From Halomonas sp. A11-A (GTDB lineage: Bacteria; Pseudomonadota; Gammaproteobacteria; Pseudomonadales; Halomonadaceae): a stretch of 64,000 nucleotides of DNA. Position numbers and translations under genes: made by a program. Under the pieces are notes generated by a model. It was not told the DNA's origin. It was given only the letters and a program-made list of their open reading frames with translations, and ran no database searches. The DNA lies in assembly GCF_003182195.1 (NCBI RefSeq), contig NZ_QGTM01000011.1, forward strand, positions 22,207 through 86,206, in the 5' to 3' direction. Below, piece by piece: positions 46,471-54,480 of the stretch; the stretch's first letter is position 1; each line of letters opens with the position of its first letter.

Positions 46471-46500
46471 GCCCCGGAGGCTTATTGCCTCTGGGGCTTT
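46471..46500 (+). terminator. Terminator after GIY-YIG-like gene
   Basis: GCCCCGGAGGC and GCCTCTGGGGC form an 11-bp stem with one G-T pair and a 5-base loop, followed by TTT, 14 bases after the stop. Confidence 0.75.
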
Positions 46501-46643
46501 CTGGTGGGAGCTGGGCTCCCACCCGTCACAACAGCCTCAGCTTGGTGTCGCGGTCGATAGTCTTCCTGGCTCAGCGGGCGGTGTGAAGGGCGGCCAGAAC
46601 CGGTACAATCGCGCCCCTTCCATGCACCGACCGGACCCTCTCC

Positions 46644-48235
46644 TTGATCTCCACCGCCAACATCACCATGCAGTTCGGGGCCAAGCCCCTGTTCGAGAAC
46701 GTCTCCATCAAGTTCGGCAACGGCCACCGCTACGGCCTGATCGGCGCCAACGGCTGCGGCAAGTCCACCTTCATGAAGATCCTCGGTGGCGACCTGGAGC
46801 CCTCCTCGGGCCAGGTGATGGTCGAATCCGGCGCTCGGCTCGGCAAGCTGCGCCAGGATCAGTTCGCCTACGAGAACGAGCGGGTCATCGACACCGTGAT
46901 CATGGGCAACGCCGAGCTCGCCCAGGTAGCCGCCGAGCGGGAGCGCATCTATGCGCTGCCCGAGATGAGCGAGGAAGATGGCATGGCGGTGGCCGACCTG
47001 GAGGTGCGCTTCGCCGAGCTCGACGGCTATACCGCCGAGGCTCGCGCCGGGGAGCTGCTGCTGGGGCTCGGCATCCCGCTCGAGCAGCACAGCGGTCCCA
47101 TGAGCGAGGTGGCGCCGGGCTGGAAGCTGCGCGTGCTGCTGGCCCAGGCGCTGTTCGCCGACCCCGACGTGCTGCTCCTCGACGAGCCCACCAACCACCT
47201 GGACATCAACACCATCCGCTGGCTGGAAGGGGTGCTGACCGCGCGCAACAGCACCATGATCATCATTTCCCACGACCGCCACTTCCTGAACAGCGTCTGC
47301 ACCCATATGGCGGACCTGGACTACGGCGAGATCAAGCTGTTCCCGGGCAACTACGACGACTACATGACCGCGGCCACCGCCGCCCGCGAGCGCCAGCACG
47401 CCGACAACGCCAAGAAGAAGGCGCAGATCGCCGAGCTGCAGCAGTTCGTCAGTCGCTTCTCGGCCAACGCCTCCAAGGCCAAGCAGGCCACCTCCCGGGC
47501 GCGCCAGATCGACAAGATCAAGCTCGAGGAGATCAAGCCGTCGAGCCGGGTCAGCCCTTTATCCGCTTCGAGCAGGCGCGCAAGATCCACCGCAACGCGG
47601 TCAATGTGGAGGGGGTCACCCAGGGCTACCCCGGCGAGGCGCCGCTGTTCGAGCGCTTCGGCATGACCGTCGAGGCCGGCGAGCGCATCGCCATCATCGG
47701 TCCCAACGGCATCGGCAAGACCACCCTGCTCAGGACCCTGGCCGGGGAGCTGTCACCGCTCTCCGGCAGCGTGAAGTGGACCGATAGCGCCGAGCTCGGT
47801 CATTTCGCCCAGGATCACGCCGACGACTTCGCCCATGACGCCACCCTCTTCGAGTGGATGGCCCAGTGGACCGATGGCGGCGAGCAGGTGATCCGCGGGG
47901 CGTTGGGGCGCATGCTCTTCGGAAGCGACGACATCGGCAAGTCGGTCAAGGTGATCTCCGGCGGCGAGCAGGGGCGCATGCTGTTCGGCAAGCTGACCCT
48001 GACCCGCCCCAATGTGCTGCTGATGGACGAGCCCACCAACCACCTGGACATGGAGTCCATCGAGGCGCTCAACCTGGCCCTTGCGCACTACTCAGGCACC
48101 CTGATCTTCGTCAGCCACGACCGGGAGTTCGTCTCCTCCCTGGCCACCCGCATCCTCGACATGGGCGAGGAGGGCATCACCGACTTCAGCGGCAGCTACG
48201 ACGACTACCTGAGAAGCCAGGGCCTCTTCGGCTGA
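46644..48235 (+). pseudogene. ybiT: ABC-F ATPase YbiT, interrupted by a single-base frameshift
   Basis: ABC-F proteins act on ribosomes. The first half (from a TTG at 46644) closely matches E. coli YbiT: Walker [39 protein letters not shown] and [11 protein letters not shown]. After IKPSSRV the frame reads SPLSAS, while +1 gives [16 protein letters not shown] and the whole second ABC domain ([43 protein letters not shown]). In E. coli the segment is SRQNPFIRFEQ, so one C is missing from the CCC run at about 47548-47552. It is either a real recent mutation, a sequencing error, or programmed slippage; otherwise all motifs are intact. Confidence 0.9.
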
Positions 48236-48371
48236 GGCATGGGGCGTTGAGGGCTGCCTTGGCCCCCTCGCCGACGCTGGACTCGGGTGAGGGTGTTGCC
48301 GGCCGCGGGGCGGTGTCGCCGCAAGGGTGGCCATGCCCTGGATCGGCGCCGGCCGCGTTGAGGGTCGGGAC

Positions 48372-48401
48372 CTGACAGCAGGGGAGAGGGTGCGCTATAA
48401 C
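48372..48401 (+). promoter_or_regulatory. Promoter of L,D-transpeptidase gene
   Basis: CTGACA, 18-base spacer, TATAAC, about 43 bases upstream of the gene at 48444. The fit to sigma-70 is good. Confidence 0.5.
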
Positions 48402-48443
48402 TCCTAGAGTTTCTTTCACCGTTCCGGCTCGAGCGTCCTACCG

Positions 48444-49058
48444 ATGAATCCGCTATCCCGTCGCCGCTTCACCCTGCTGGCCCTGGGCGCGCCCGTGGCG
48501 CTGCTCGGCACCCAGGGGGCCTCCGCCAATCTGATCGAGACCGTGCTCTCCCGTGCCCATGTGCCTCGCCATGACGACGAGGTCTGGGTGCTGGTGGACG
48601 ACCGTGAGGCGACCCTGACCGTCTACCGCGGCAACCGCCAGCTGGAGCGCTACGCCCCGATCTCGCTAGGCCGCAGCGGTGCCAGCGCGGCGCGCCGTCG
48701 CGGCAGCAACGTCACCCCCCTGGGCGAGTTCCGGGTCAATCGCTTCAACCACGAGAGCGACTGGCACATCTTCATCGGGCTGGACTACCCCACGCCGACC
48801 CATGCGCGCATGGCGCTGGAGCAGGGGGTCTTCACCCAGCAGGACTACGACCACTACTTCGACTACTACCGGCAGCACGGCTATCCACCCCAGCAGACGG
48901 CGCTCGGCGGCTTCATCGGCATCCACGGCATCGGCAAGGGCGACCCCGACGTTCACCAGCAGTTTCACTGGACCCAGGGGTGTGTGGCGGTGACCGATGA
49001 GCAGATCGAACGGCTCGCCTCGCTGATCGGCATTGGCACCCGCGTCGTGATCCGCTAG
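48444..49058 (+). CDS. L,D-transpeptidase family protein
   Basis: The 204-residue exported protein has an Arg-rich twin-arginine-like start (SRRRFTLLALGAPVALLG) and a YkuD domain with VWVLVDDREATLTVYRGNRQ, NVTPLGEFRVNRFN, IGIHGIGKG and the catalytic Cys in WTQGCVAVTDEQIERL. Compared with classical L,D-transpeptidases the (S/T)xGC box is kept. It could form 3-3 crosslinks or act on lipoprotein anchoring; it lies directly upstream of the lpp-like gene. Confidence 0.88.
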   Translation: MNPLSRRRFTLLALGAPVALLGTQGASANLIETVLSRAHVPRHDDEVWVLVDDREATLTVYRGNRQLERYAPISLGRSGASAARRRGSNVTPLGEFRVNRFNHESDWHIFIGLDYPTPTHARMALEQGVFTQQDYDHYFDYYRQHGYPPQQTALGGFIGIHGIGKGDPDVHQQFHWTQGCVAVTDEQIERLASLIGIGTRVVIR

Positions 49059-49108
49059 GCTGTTACTTGCGTAAGGGAAGATCAAAGCTATGGACAAGCG
49101 CCGTTGTC

Positions 49109-49114
49109 TATAAT
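49109..49114 (+). promoter_or_regulatory. -10 element of the lpp-like gene
   Basis: A perfect TATAAT lies 123 bases before the start. No good -35 is seen at normal spacing (nearby TGGACA is too close). Confidence 0.4.
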
Positions 49115-49132
49115 AAAACAGCGTTTGACTCC

Positions 49133-49194
49133 TGTGCTAAGTAGCACAAGTCGCTGCAAGATGGCCTGCTTGTGCAGGAAGCCTGATCTCAGGC
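49133..49194 (+). promoter_or_regulatory. Structured 5' leader of the lpp-like gene
   Basis: Two perfect hairpins are present, TGTGCTA-AG-TAGCACA at 49133-49148 and GCCTGA-TC-TCAGGC at 49181-49194, with a weaker CCTGC/GCAGG stem between them. They may stabilise a long-lived mRNA, a known property of lpp transcripts in enterics; function here is inferred. Confidence 0.45.
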
Positions 49195-49236
49195 AATCAC
49201 CAACGCAGTACCCAAGGAAGACTCAAGGAGAACACC

Positions 49237-49500
49237 ATGACTCTGAAGACCACCCTGAAGCTGACCGCCGCCGCTGCCTCCCTGGCCATTCTGGCTGGCT
49301 GTGCCTCCACCAGCGCCCTGGAAGAAGTTCGCCAGACCGCTGAATCCGCACAGGCCGACGCTGCCGAAGCTCGCAGCATCGCTACCCAGGCCCAGAACAC
49401 CGCCAACCAGGCGCAGCGCGACGCTCAGGCGGCCCTGCAGATGTCCGAGCAGAACCGCGACGAAATGAACCGCATGTTCCAGCGCTCCATGCAGAAGTAA
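49237..49500 (+). CDS. lpp: Lpp/OprI-like major outer-membrane lipoprotein
   Basis: The 87-residue precursor has a lipoprotein signal (LAILAGC, Cys22), an all-helical heptad-repeat body (SALEEVRQTAESAQADAAEA, ANQAQRDAQAALQMSEQNRD) and a C-terminal Lys, the residue by which Braun lipoprotein is joined to peptidoglycan. AAGGAG precedes the ATG by 7 bases. Flanking L,D-transpeptidase genes could perform that linkage. A near-perfect palindromic terminator follows. Confidence 0.92.
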   Translation: MTLKTTLKLTAAAASLAILAGCASTSALEEVRQTAESAQADAAEARSIATQAQNTANQAQRDAQAALQMSEQNRDEMNRMFQRSMQK

Positions 49501-49550
49501 TTCTGCCGGAGTGCCGGCGCTGCCCTCGGGCAGCGGTGGTTCTGCAACAA

Positions 49551-49580
49551 GAGAAGACCCCGCCTCGGCGGGGTCTTCTC
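49551..49580. terminator. Bidirectional terminator between lpp and L,D-transpeptidase
   Basis: A perfect 14-bp stem (GAGAAGACCCCGCC) with only two bases between arms, placed between converging genes. Confidence 0.85.
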
Positions 49581-49605
49581 GTGGTGGGGTGGTTGTCCCG
49601 GGCGA

Positions 49606-50631
49606 TTACCGCGCGCCGAGCTCGAGCTCGCCGCCGAAGAGGCCATCGACCTCAAGCGGGGGGGCGGCGGGGGTGGGGGCCTCGTCCGCGGTGTGCAGCA
49701 GCGACACGATCAGGCCGTCGGGCTGCTCGACCAGCTCGCGCAGGCGAGCGTAGTCCACCGGCGGCTGCTCGTCGCCGAAGGCCCTGGCCACGGTCTCGAT
49801 GGCGTTGAGCAGGGGCTCGAAGCTGGCCTCGTTCTCCTCAAGCGGCGGGAATGACTGGGCGTAGAGGGTGCCGTCCGGCGCCCAGCCGGCCTTGAAGGGC
49901 TGGTCGATGATGTTGACCCGGGTGCCACTGGGCACGCGCTCGTAGAGCGACTCGATGTCCTCCGGGAACATGCGGATGCAGCCGCGGCTGGCCCGCATGC
50001 CGACGCCATCGGGACGGTTGGTGCCATGGATCAGGTAGCTGGGGATGCCCAGCAGGATGGCATGGCGGCCCAGCGGGTTGTCCGGGCCGGGTGGCACCAC
50101 GGCGGGCGGCGGCTCGCCGCGGGCGGCGGCTTCCTCGCGCATGGAGCGGGGTGGCGACCAGTGGGGATCCTTCACCTTGACGGTGGTGCGGGTCACGCCC
50201 ACCGGGGTGGAGAAGCCGTCGCGGCCGACGCTGATCGGGTAGGTCTCCACGATCCCCGGGGCGGAGTAGTAGTAGAGCCGCATCTCGGAGAGGTTGATGA
50301 CGATGCCCTCGCGCTCGGCATCGGGCAGGATGTGCTGGTTGGGAATCGTCACCTCGGTGCCTGCGAAGGGGGCCCAGATGCTGACGTCGGGGTTGGCCAT
50401 GCGGATGGCCTCGTAGCCCACGTTGTGGGTGCGAGCCAGATCGACCAGGGTGTCCCCCTCCTGCACGGTGACCGTATAGTTCTCACCGATCACGTTGCCG
50501 GCCTCCGGCAGCGGGAAATGGCCTCGCGGCCACTCGCGCTCCTCGGCCAGGGCGCCGGTGGCGAGCAGGGCGGAGAGGCCCAGGGTGATGGCGCAGCGGG
50601 CGGTACGCCTTGCCAGTGTCGTGGTGTTCAT
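49606..50631 (-). CDS. L,D-transpeptidase with LysM domain (ErfK/YbiS family)
   Basis: The 341-residue periplasmic enzyme has a signal peptide ending near TGALAEE, a LysM-like segment at ~53-97 (YTVTVQEGDTLVDLARTHNV, IPNQHILP), and the YkuD catalytic domain with IHGTNRPDGVGMRASRGCIR (active Cys in SRGCIRM). This architecture is that of ErfK/YbiS, which tether Braun lipoprotein to peptidoglycan, and it converges on the lpp-like gene. A Pro/Glu-rich C-terminal extension (~270-341) is additional. Confidence 0.95.
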   Translation of the reverse strand: MNTTTLARRTARCAITLGLSALLATGALAEEREWPRGHFPLPEAGNVIGENYTVTVQEGDTLVDLARTHNVGYEAIRMANPDVSIWAPFAGTEVTIPNQHILPDAEREGIVINLSEMRLYYYSAPGIVETYPISVGRDGFSTPVGVTRTTVKVKDPHWSPPRSMREEAAARGEPPPAVVPPGPDNPLGRHAILLGIPSYLIHGTNRPDGVGMRASRGCIRMFPEDIESLYERVPSGTRVNIIDQPFKAGWAPDGTLYAQSFPPLEENEASFEPLLNAIETVARAFGDEQPPVDYARLRELVEQPDGLIVSLLHTADEAPTPAAPPLEVDGLFGGELELGAR

Positions 50632-50802
50632 CAACGTCGTTCTTCTCGTGTGAGGCGCCGACCCTGGGGTCGAGGCCAGCCGTTTTTACGGGCGCTTTAC
50701 GGGCGCCGGGCGCTCCCTGCCCGGTGCCATCGGTTATCGGTCGCAATGAGATGCCTTGCCGACAGTATAGATTGCCCTGAGCCGCGGCGGTTCGCCACTC
50801 TT

Positions 50803-50838
50803 TTGGAGGCCGCTTTGGAGGCCGCTTGGGAGGCGGCG
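50803..50838. repeat. Three 12-bp tandem units abutting the end of mfd
   Basis: TTGGAGGCCGCT occurs twice, followed by the diverged TGGGAGGCGGCG, directly downstream of the mfd stop on the minus strand. Confidence 0.75.
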
Positions 50839-50839
50839 T

Positions 50840-53800
50840 TCAGGCCACCTCGACCTTGCGGTTGAGGGTCTCGAGCAGCTGCTCCACCGCCTGGAAGCGG
50901 GCCTCCTCCTGCTCCATGGCCGCCTCGAAGCGCAGGGTGTCGGCGCCATCGAGGCGGTAGCGCTGCGGTTCCCGCTGGATCAGCTCCACCAGGGTCAGCG
51001 GATCGACCGCGGTATGGGGGCCGAAGATCACCCGGCCCCGCTCGGGGCCCGCCTCCAGCTTGACGATGCCCAGTCTCTCGGCGCGCTGGCGCAGCCGGGT
51101 CTGGCGCAGCAGGGTCTTGACCGGCGCCGGCAGCAGGCCGAAGCGGTCGATCATCTCCACCTGCAGCTCCTTGAGCGCGGCCTCGTCGGTGGCGCTGCTG
51201 ATGCGCTTGTACATCACCAGGCGCTGCTGAACATCGTGCAGGTAGTCGTCGGGGATCAGCGCCGGCAGGTTGAGGCTGACCTCGACCCCTTCATCCAGCG
51301 GGGATTCGATGTTGGGCGTCTTGCCGGCGCGGATGGCGGCCACGGCGCGGTCGAGCATCTGCATGTAGAGGCCGTAGCCGATCGCCTCCATCTGCCCGCT
51401 CTGCTCCTCACCGAGCAGCTCGCCGGCGCCGCGGATTTCCATGTCGTGGCTGGCCAGGGTGAAGCCGGCGCCAAGGTCCTCGGCGGCGCCGATCGCCTCG
51501 AGGCGCTTGATGGCGTCTTTGGTCATCGCCTTGGGCGGCGGCGTGAGCAGGTAGGCATAGGCCTGGTGGTGGCTGCGCCCGACGCGGCCGCGCAGCTGAT
51601 GCAGCTGGGCCAGGCCGAACTTGTCGGCCCGCTCGATCAGGATGGTGTTGGCGCTGGGCACGTCGATGCCGGTCTCGATGATGGTGGAGCAGACCAGCAC
51701 GTTGAAGCGCTTGTGGTAGAAGTCCGACATCACCCGTTCCAGGGCGCGCTCCGGCAGCTGGCCGTGGGCCACCCCGACCCGCGCCTCGGGCACCAGCTCC
51801 CGCAGCCTCTCGGCGGCGGTCTCGATGGTCTTGACCTCGTTGTGCAGGAAGTAGACCTGCCCGCCGCGCAGTATCTCGCGCAGGATCGCCTCCTTGATGA
51901 GCGGCTCCTCGCGGCGCTGCACGAAGGTCTTCACCGACAGCCTCCGCGCCGGCGGGGTGGCGATGATGGAGAGGTCGCGGATGCCGCTCATCGCCATGTT
52001 CAGGGTGCGCGGGATGGGCGTGGCGGTCATGGTGAGGATGTCCACCTCGGCGCGCAGGCTCTTGAGGCGCTCCTTCTGGGCCACCCCGAAGCGGTGCTCC
52101 TCGTCGATGATCAAAAGCCCCATCTTCGGCAGCTTCATGGACTTCGAGAGCAGCTTGTGGGTGCCGATGACGATGTCCGCCTGGCCCTCCTCGATGCGCT
52201 TGAGGGAGGCCGACTGCCCCTTGCCGGCGGTGAAGCGCGACACCAGCTCGATGTTGACCGCGGTATCGGCGAAGCGGTCGCGGAAGTTCTCGAAGTGCTG
52301 GCGGGCGAGCAGGGTGGTGGGTACCAGCACCACCACCTGGCGGCCGGAGTGGACCGCCAGGAAGGCGGCGCGCATGGCCACCTCGGTCTTGCCGAAGCCG
52401 ACGTCGCCGCACACCACGCGGTCCATGGGGCGTGGGGCGGTCATGTCGTCGATCACCGCGGCGATGGCGGCGCGCTGGTCCGGGGTCTCCTCGAAGGGGA
52501 AGGCGGCGGCGAAGCGGGCGTACTCGGTGTCGGGGGCAGCGCAGGCGAAGCCCTCCCGGGCCTCGCGGCGGGCGTAGATGTCGAGCAGCTCGGCGGCGGT
52601 GTCGCGGATCTTCTCGGCGGCCTTCTTCCTGGCCTTCTCCCACTGGTCGGAGCCGAGGCGATGCAGCGGGGCCAACTCGTCGTCGGCGCCGGCATAGCGC
52701 GATATCAGGTGCAGGCTCCCCACCGGCACGTAGAGCCGCGCCCCCTCGGCGTACTCCAGGGTCACGAACTCCGCGGCCTGGCCGCCGGCTTCCAGGGTCT
52801 CGAGCCCCTTGTAGCGTCCCACGCCGTGGGACTGGTGCACCACCGGCGCGCCGGGGCGCAGCTCCGAGAGGTGGCGAATGGCCAGCTCGTCGGCGTCGGT
52901 GGCCTTCTCGCGGCGCCGGCTCTGGCGGACCACCTCGCCATAGAGCTCGGATTCGCTGATCACCGCGAGATCGGGCTCAGTGAGCCACAGGCCCGCCTCG
53001 AGCTGGCCCTCGGTGATCGCCATGGCCGCCTCGCCGGCGAGGAAGTCGGCAAAGTCGTCGACGTGGGGCAGGGCGAGGTGCAGCGGTGCCAGGGCCTCCT
53101 CCAGCGCCTCACGCCGCCCGCGGGACTCCGCCACGAAGAGCACGCGGCTGCTGGCGTGCTGGGCCAGGAAGCTCGACAGCGCCGCCAGGGGCTCCCGGGC
53201 CCGGGCGTTGATGCCCACTTCGGGCGGGGCCTGGCTGGCCGGGACCAGGGCGTGGCGATGGTCGGCCTCCTCGGTGAGCGCCACCCGAGGGTGGCGCTTG
53301 ATGGCGCCGAACACCTCGGCCACCGGGACGAAGGCGCGGTGGGGGGGGAGCAGGGGACGAGTGGGGTCGACCCCGAGGTTCTCGAAGCGGCTCTCGATGG
53401 CCGCCCAGTGGCGCTCGGCGGCGGCGTGCACACCCGGCAGCAGGGCGACCCGGGTACCCTCGGCCAGGTGCTCGAAGAGCGTCGCGGTCTGTTCGAAGAA
53501 GAGCGGCAGGTACTGCTCGAGGCCCGGGGAGGGGATGCCTTTGAGGGCGTCGACGTAGAGCGGACACTGGCGCGGATCGACGTCGAACAGCGTCTCGAAC
53601 CCCTCGCGGAAGCAGGCGATGGCGGAGCGCGACAGCGAGTATTCGTGGGCCGGCAGCAGGTCGACCCGCTCGGCCTTGTCCTGGCTGCGCTGGGTGTCCG
53701 GGTCGAAGCGGCGCAGGGTGTCGATCTCATCATCGAACAGATCGATGCGCAGCGGCGCCTCGGTGCCCATGGGGAAGAGGTCGATGATGGCGCCGCGCAG

Positions 53801-54289
53801 GGCGTACTCGCCGGGTTCAAAGACGGTCTCCACCGCCCGGTAGCCGGCCCGGGAGAGCGCTTCCCGGAAGCGCTCGCGGTCGAGTCGCTGGCCCACCTCC
53901 AGGGTGAGCACCCGCCCGGCAATGTACTCAACCGGCGGCAGCCGCTGCATCAGCGTATTGATCGGCACCAGCACGATGCCGTGCTCGCCGTCCTGCAGCC
54001 GACGCAGGGTGCGCAGCCGCGCCGAGACGATGTCCTGGTGGGGCGAGAAGCTGTCGTAGGGCAGCGTCTCCCAGTCGGGGAAGGGCAGTACCGGCACCCG
54101 GCTGTAGAAGGCCAGTTCGTTCTCCAGGCGTAGCGCCTGGGCCGTGTCGGTGGTGATCACCAACAGCGGGGCATCCTCGGCCAGGCGCGCCAGGGCCAGG
54201 GCGGCGGCGCTGCCCTGGGGGGCCTGCCAGTAGAGGGTGTCGCGCACACCCTCAGGGCGCGGCGGGTCCAGCGGCGAGAAGTTGGGCAT
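50840..54289 (-). CDS. mfd: Mfd, transcription-repair coupling factor
   Basis: Mfd removes RNA polymerase stalled at lesions and recruits UvrA. The 1149 residues show the UvrB-like N-terminus (FPDWETLPYDSFSPHQDIVS), the polymerase-interacting domain (VVHQSHGVGRYKGLETLE), motor motifs GDVGFGKTEVAMRAAFLAV, LLIIDEEHRFGVAQKERLK, MTATPIPRTLNMAMSGIRDL, ETGIDVPSANTILIERADKF, QLRGRVGRS, and a UvrA-like C-terminal domain. The ATG at 54289 is chosen; a GTG at 54295 adds two residues. Divergent from gap. Confidence 0.97.
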   Translation of the reverse strand: MPNFSPLDPPRPEGVRDTLYWQAPQGSAAALALARLAEDAPLLVITTDTAQALRLENELAFYSRVPVLPFPDWETLPYDSFSPHQDIVSARLRTLRRLQDGEHGIVLVPINTLMQRLPPVEYIAGRVLTLEVGQRLDRERFREALSRAGYRAVETVFEPGEYALRGAIIDLFPMGTEAPLRIDLFDDEIDTLRRFDPDTQRSQDKAERVDLLPAHEYSLSRSAIACFREGFETLFDVDPRQCPLYVDALKGIPSPGLEQYLPLFFEQTATLFEHLAEGTRVALLPGVHAAAERHWAAIESRFENLGVDPTRPLLPPHRAFVPVAEVFGAIKRHPRVALTEEADHRHALVPASQAPPEVGINARAREPLAALSSFLAQHASSRVLFVAESRGRREALEEALAPLHLALPHVDDFADFLAGEAAMAITEGQLEAGLWLTEPDLAVISESELYGEVVRQSRRREKATDADELAIRHLSELRPGAPVVHQSHGVGRYKGLETLEAGGQAAEFVTLEYAEGARLYVPVGSLHLISRYAGADDELAPLHRLGSDQWEKARKKAAEKIRDTAAELLDIYARREAREGFACAAPDTEYARFAAAFPFEETPDQRAAIAAVIDDMTAPRPMDRVVCGDVGFGKTEVAMRAAFLAVHSGRQVVVLVPTTLLARQHFENFRDRFADTAVNIELVSRFTAGKGQSASLKRIEEGQADIVIGTHKLLSKSMKLPKMGLLIIDEEHRFGVAQKERLKSLRAEVDILTMTATPIPRTLNMAMSGIRDLSIIATPPARRLSVKTFVQRREEPLIKEAILREILRGGQVYFLHNEVKTIETAAERLRELVPEARVGVAHGQLPERALERVMSDFYHKRFNVLVCSTIIETGIDVPSANTILIERADKFGLAQLHQLRGRVGRSHHQAYAYLLTPPPKAMTKDAIKRLEAIGAAEDLGAGFTLASHDMEIRGAGELLGEEQSGQMEAIGYGLYMQMLDRAVAAIRAGKTPNIESPLDEGVEVSLNLPALIPDDYLHDVQQRLVMYKRISSATDEAALKELQVEMIDRFGLLPAPVKTLLRQTRLRQRAERLGIVKLEAGPERGRVIFGPHTAVDPLTLVELIQREPQRYRLDGADTLRFEAAMEQEEARFQAVEQLLETLNRKVEVA

Positions 54290-54480
54290 GGTCACGTCGG
54301 TCGGCTGATGGACGGGCTTGGAAAAGGCGCATGATAGCAGATCCCGGCCGGCCGCCGGTTTGTAGTCGAGCGGGGCCTTCCTGTAATGCCGCTACAGGGG
54401 CTGCGACCATCCTGCGATTGACCCCGGGAGCGGGCTCCGGATAATGGCGGCGACCCTTTAACTCCACAGTGAGGCCGCAC

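Noticed and set aside
46583..48235. A single 550-codon frame covering the second half of ybiT as a separate gene
   Set aside because: Its first ~320 codons are the out-of-frame shadow of the first ABC domain; the coding part begins only at the frameshift.
49551..49580. 30-bp perfect palindrome considered as an operator or attachment site
   Set aside because: Position between two converging gene ends and GC-rich stem fit a bidirectional terminator better.
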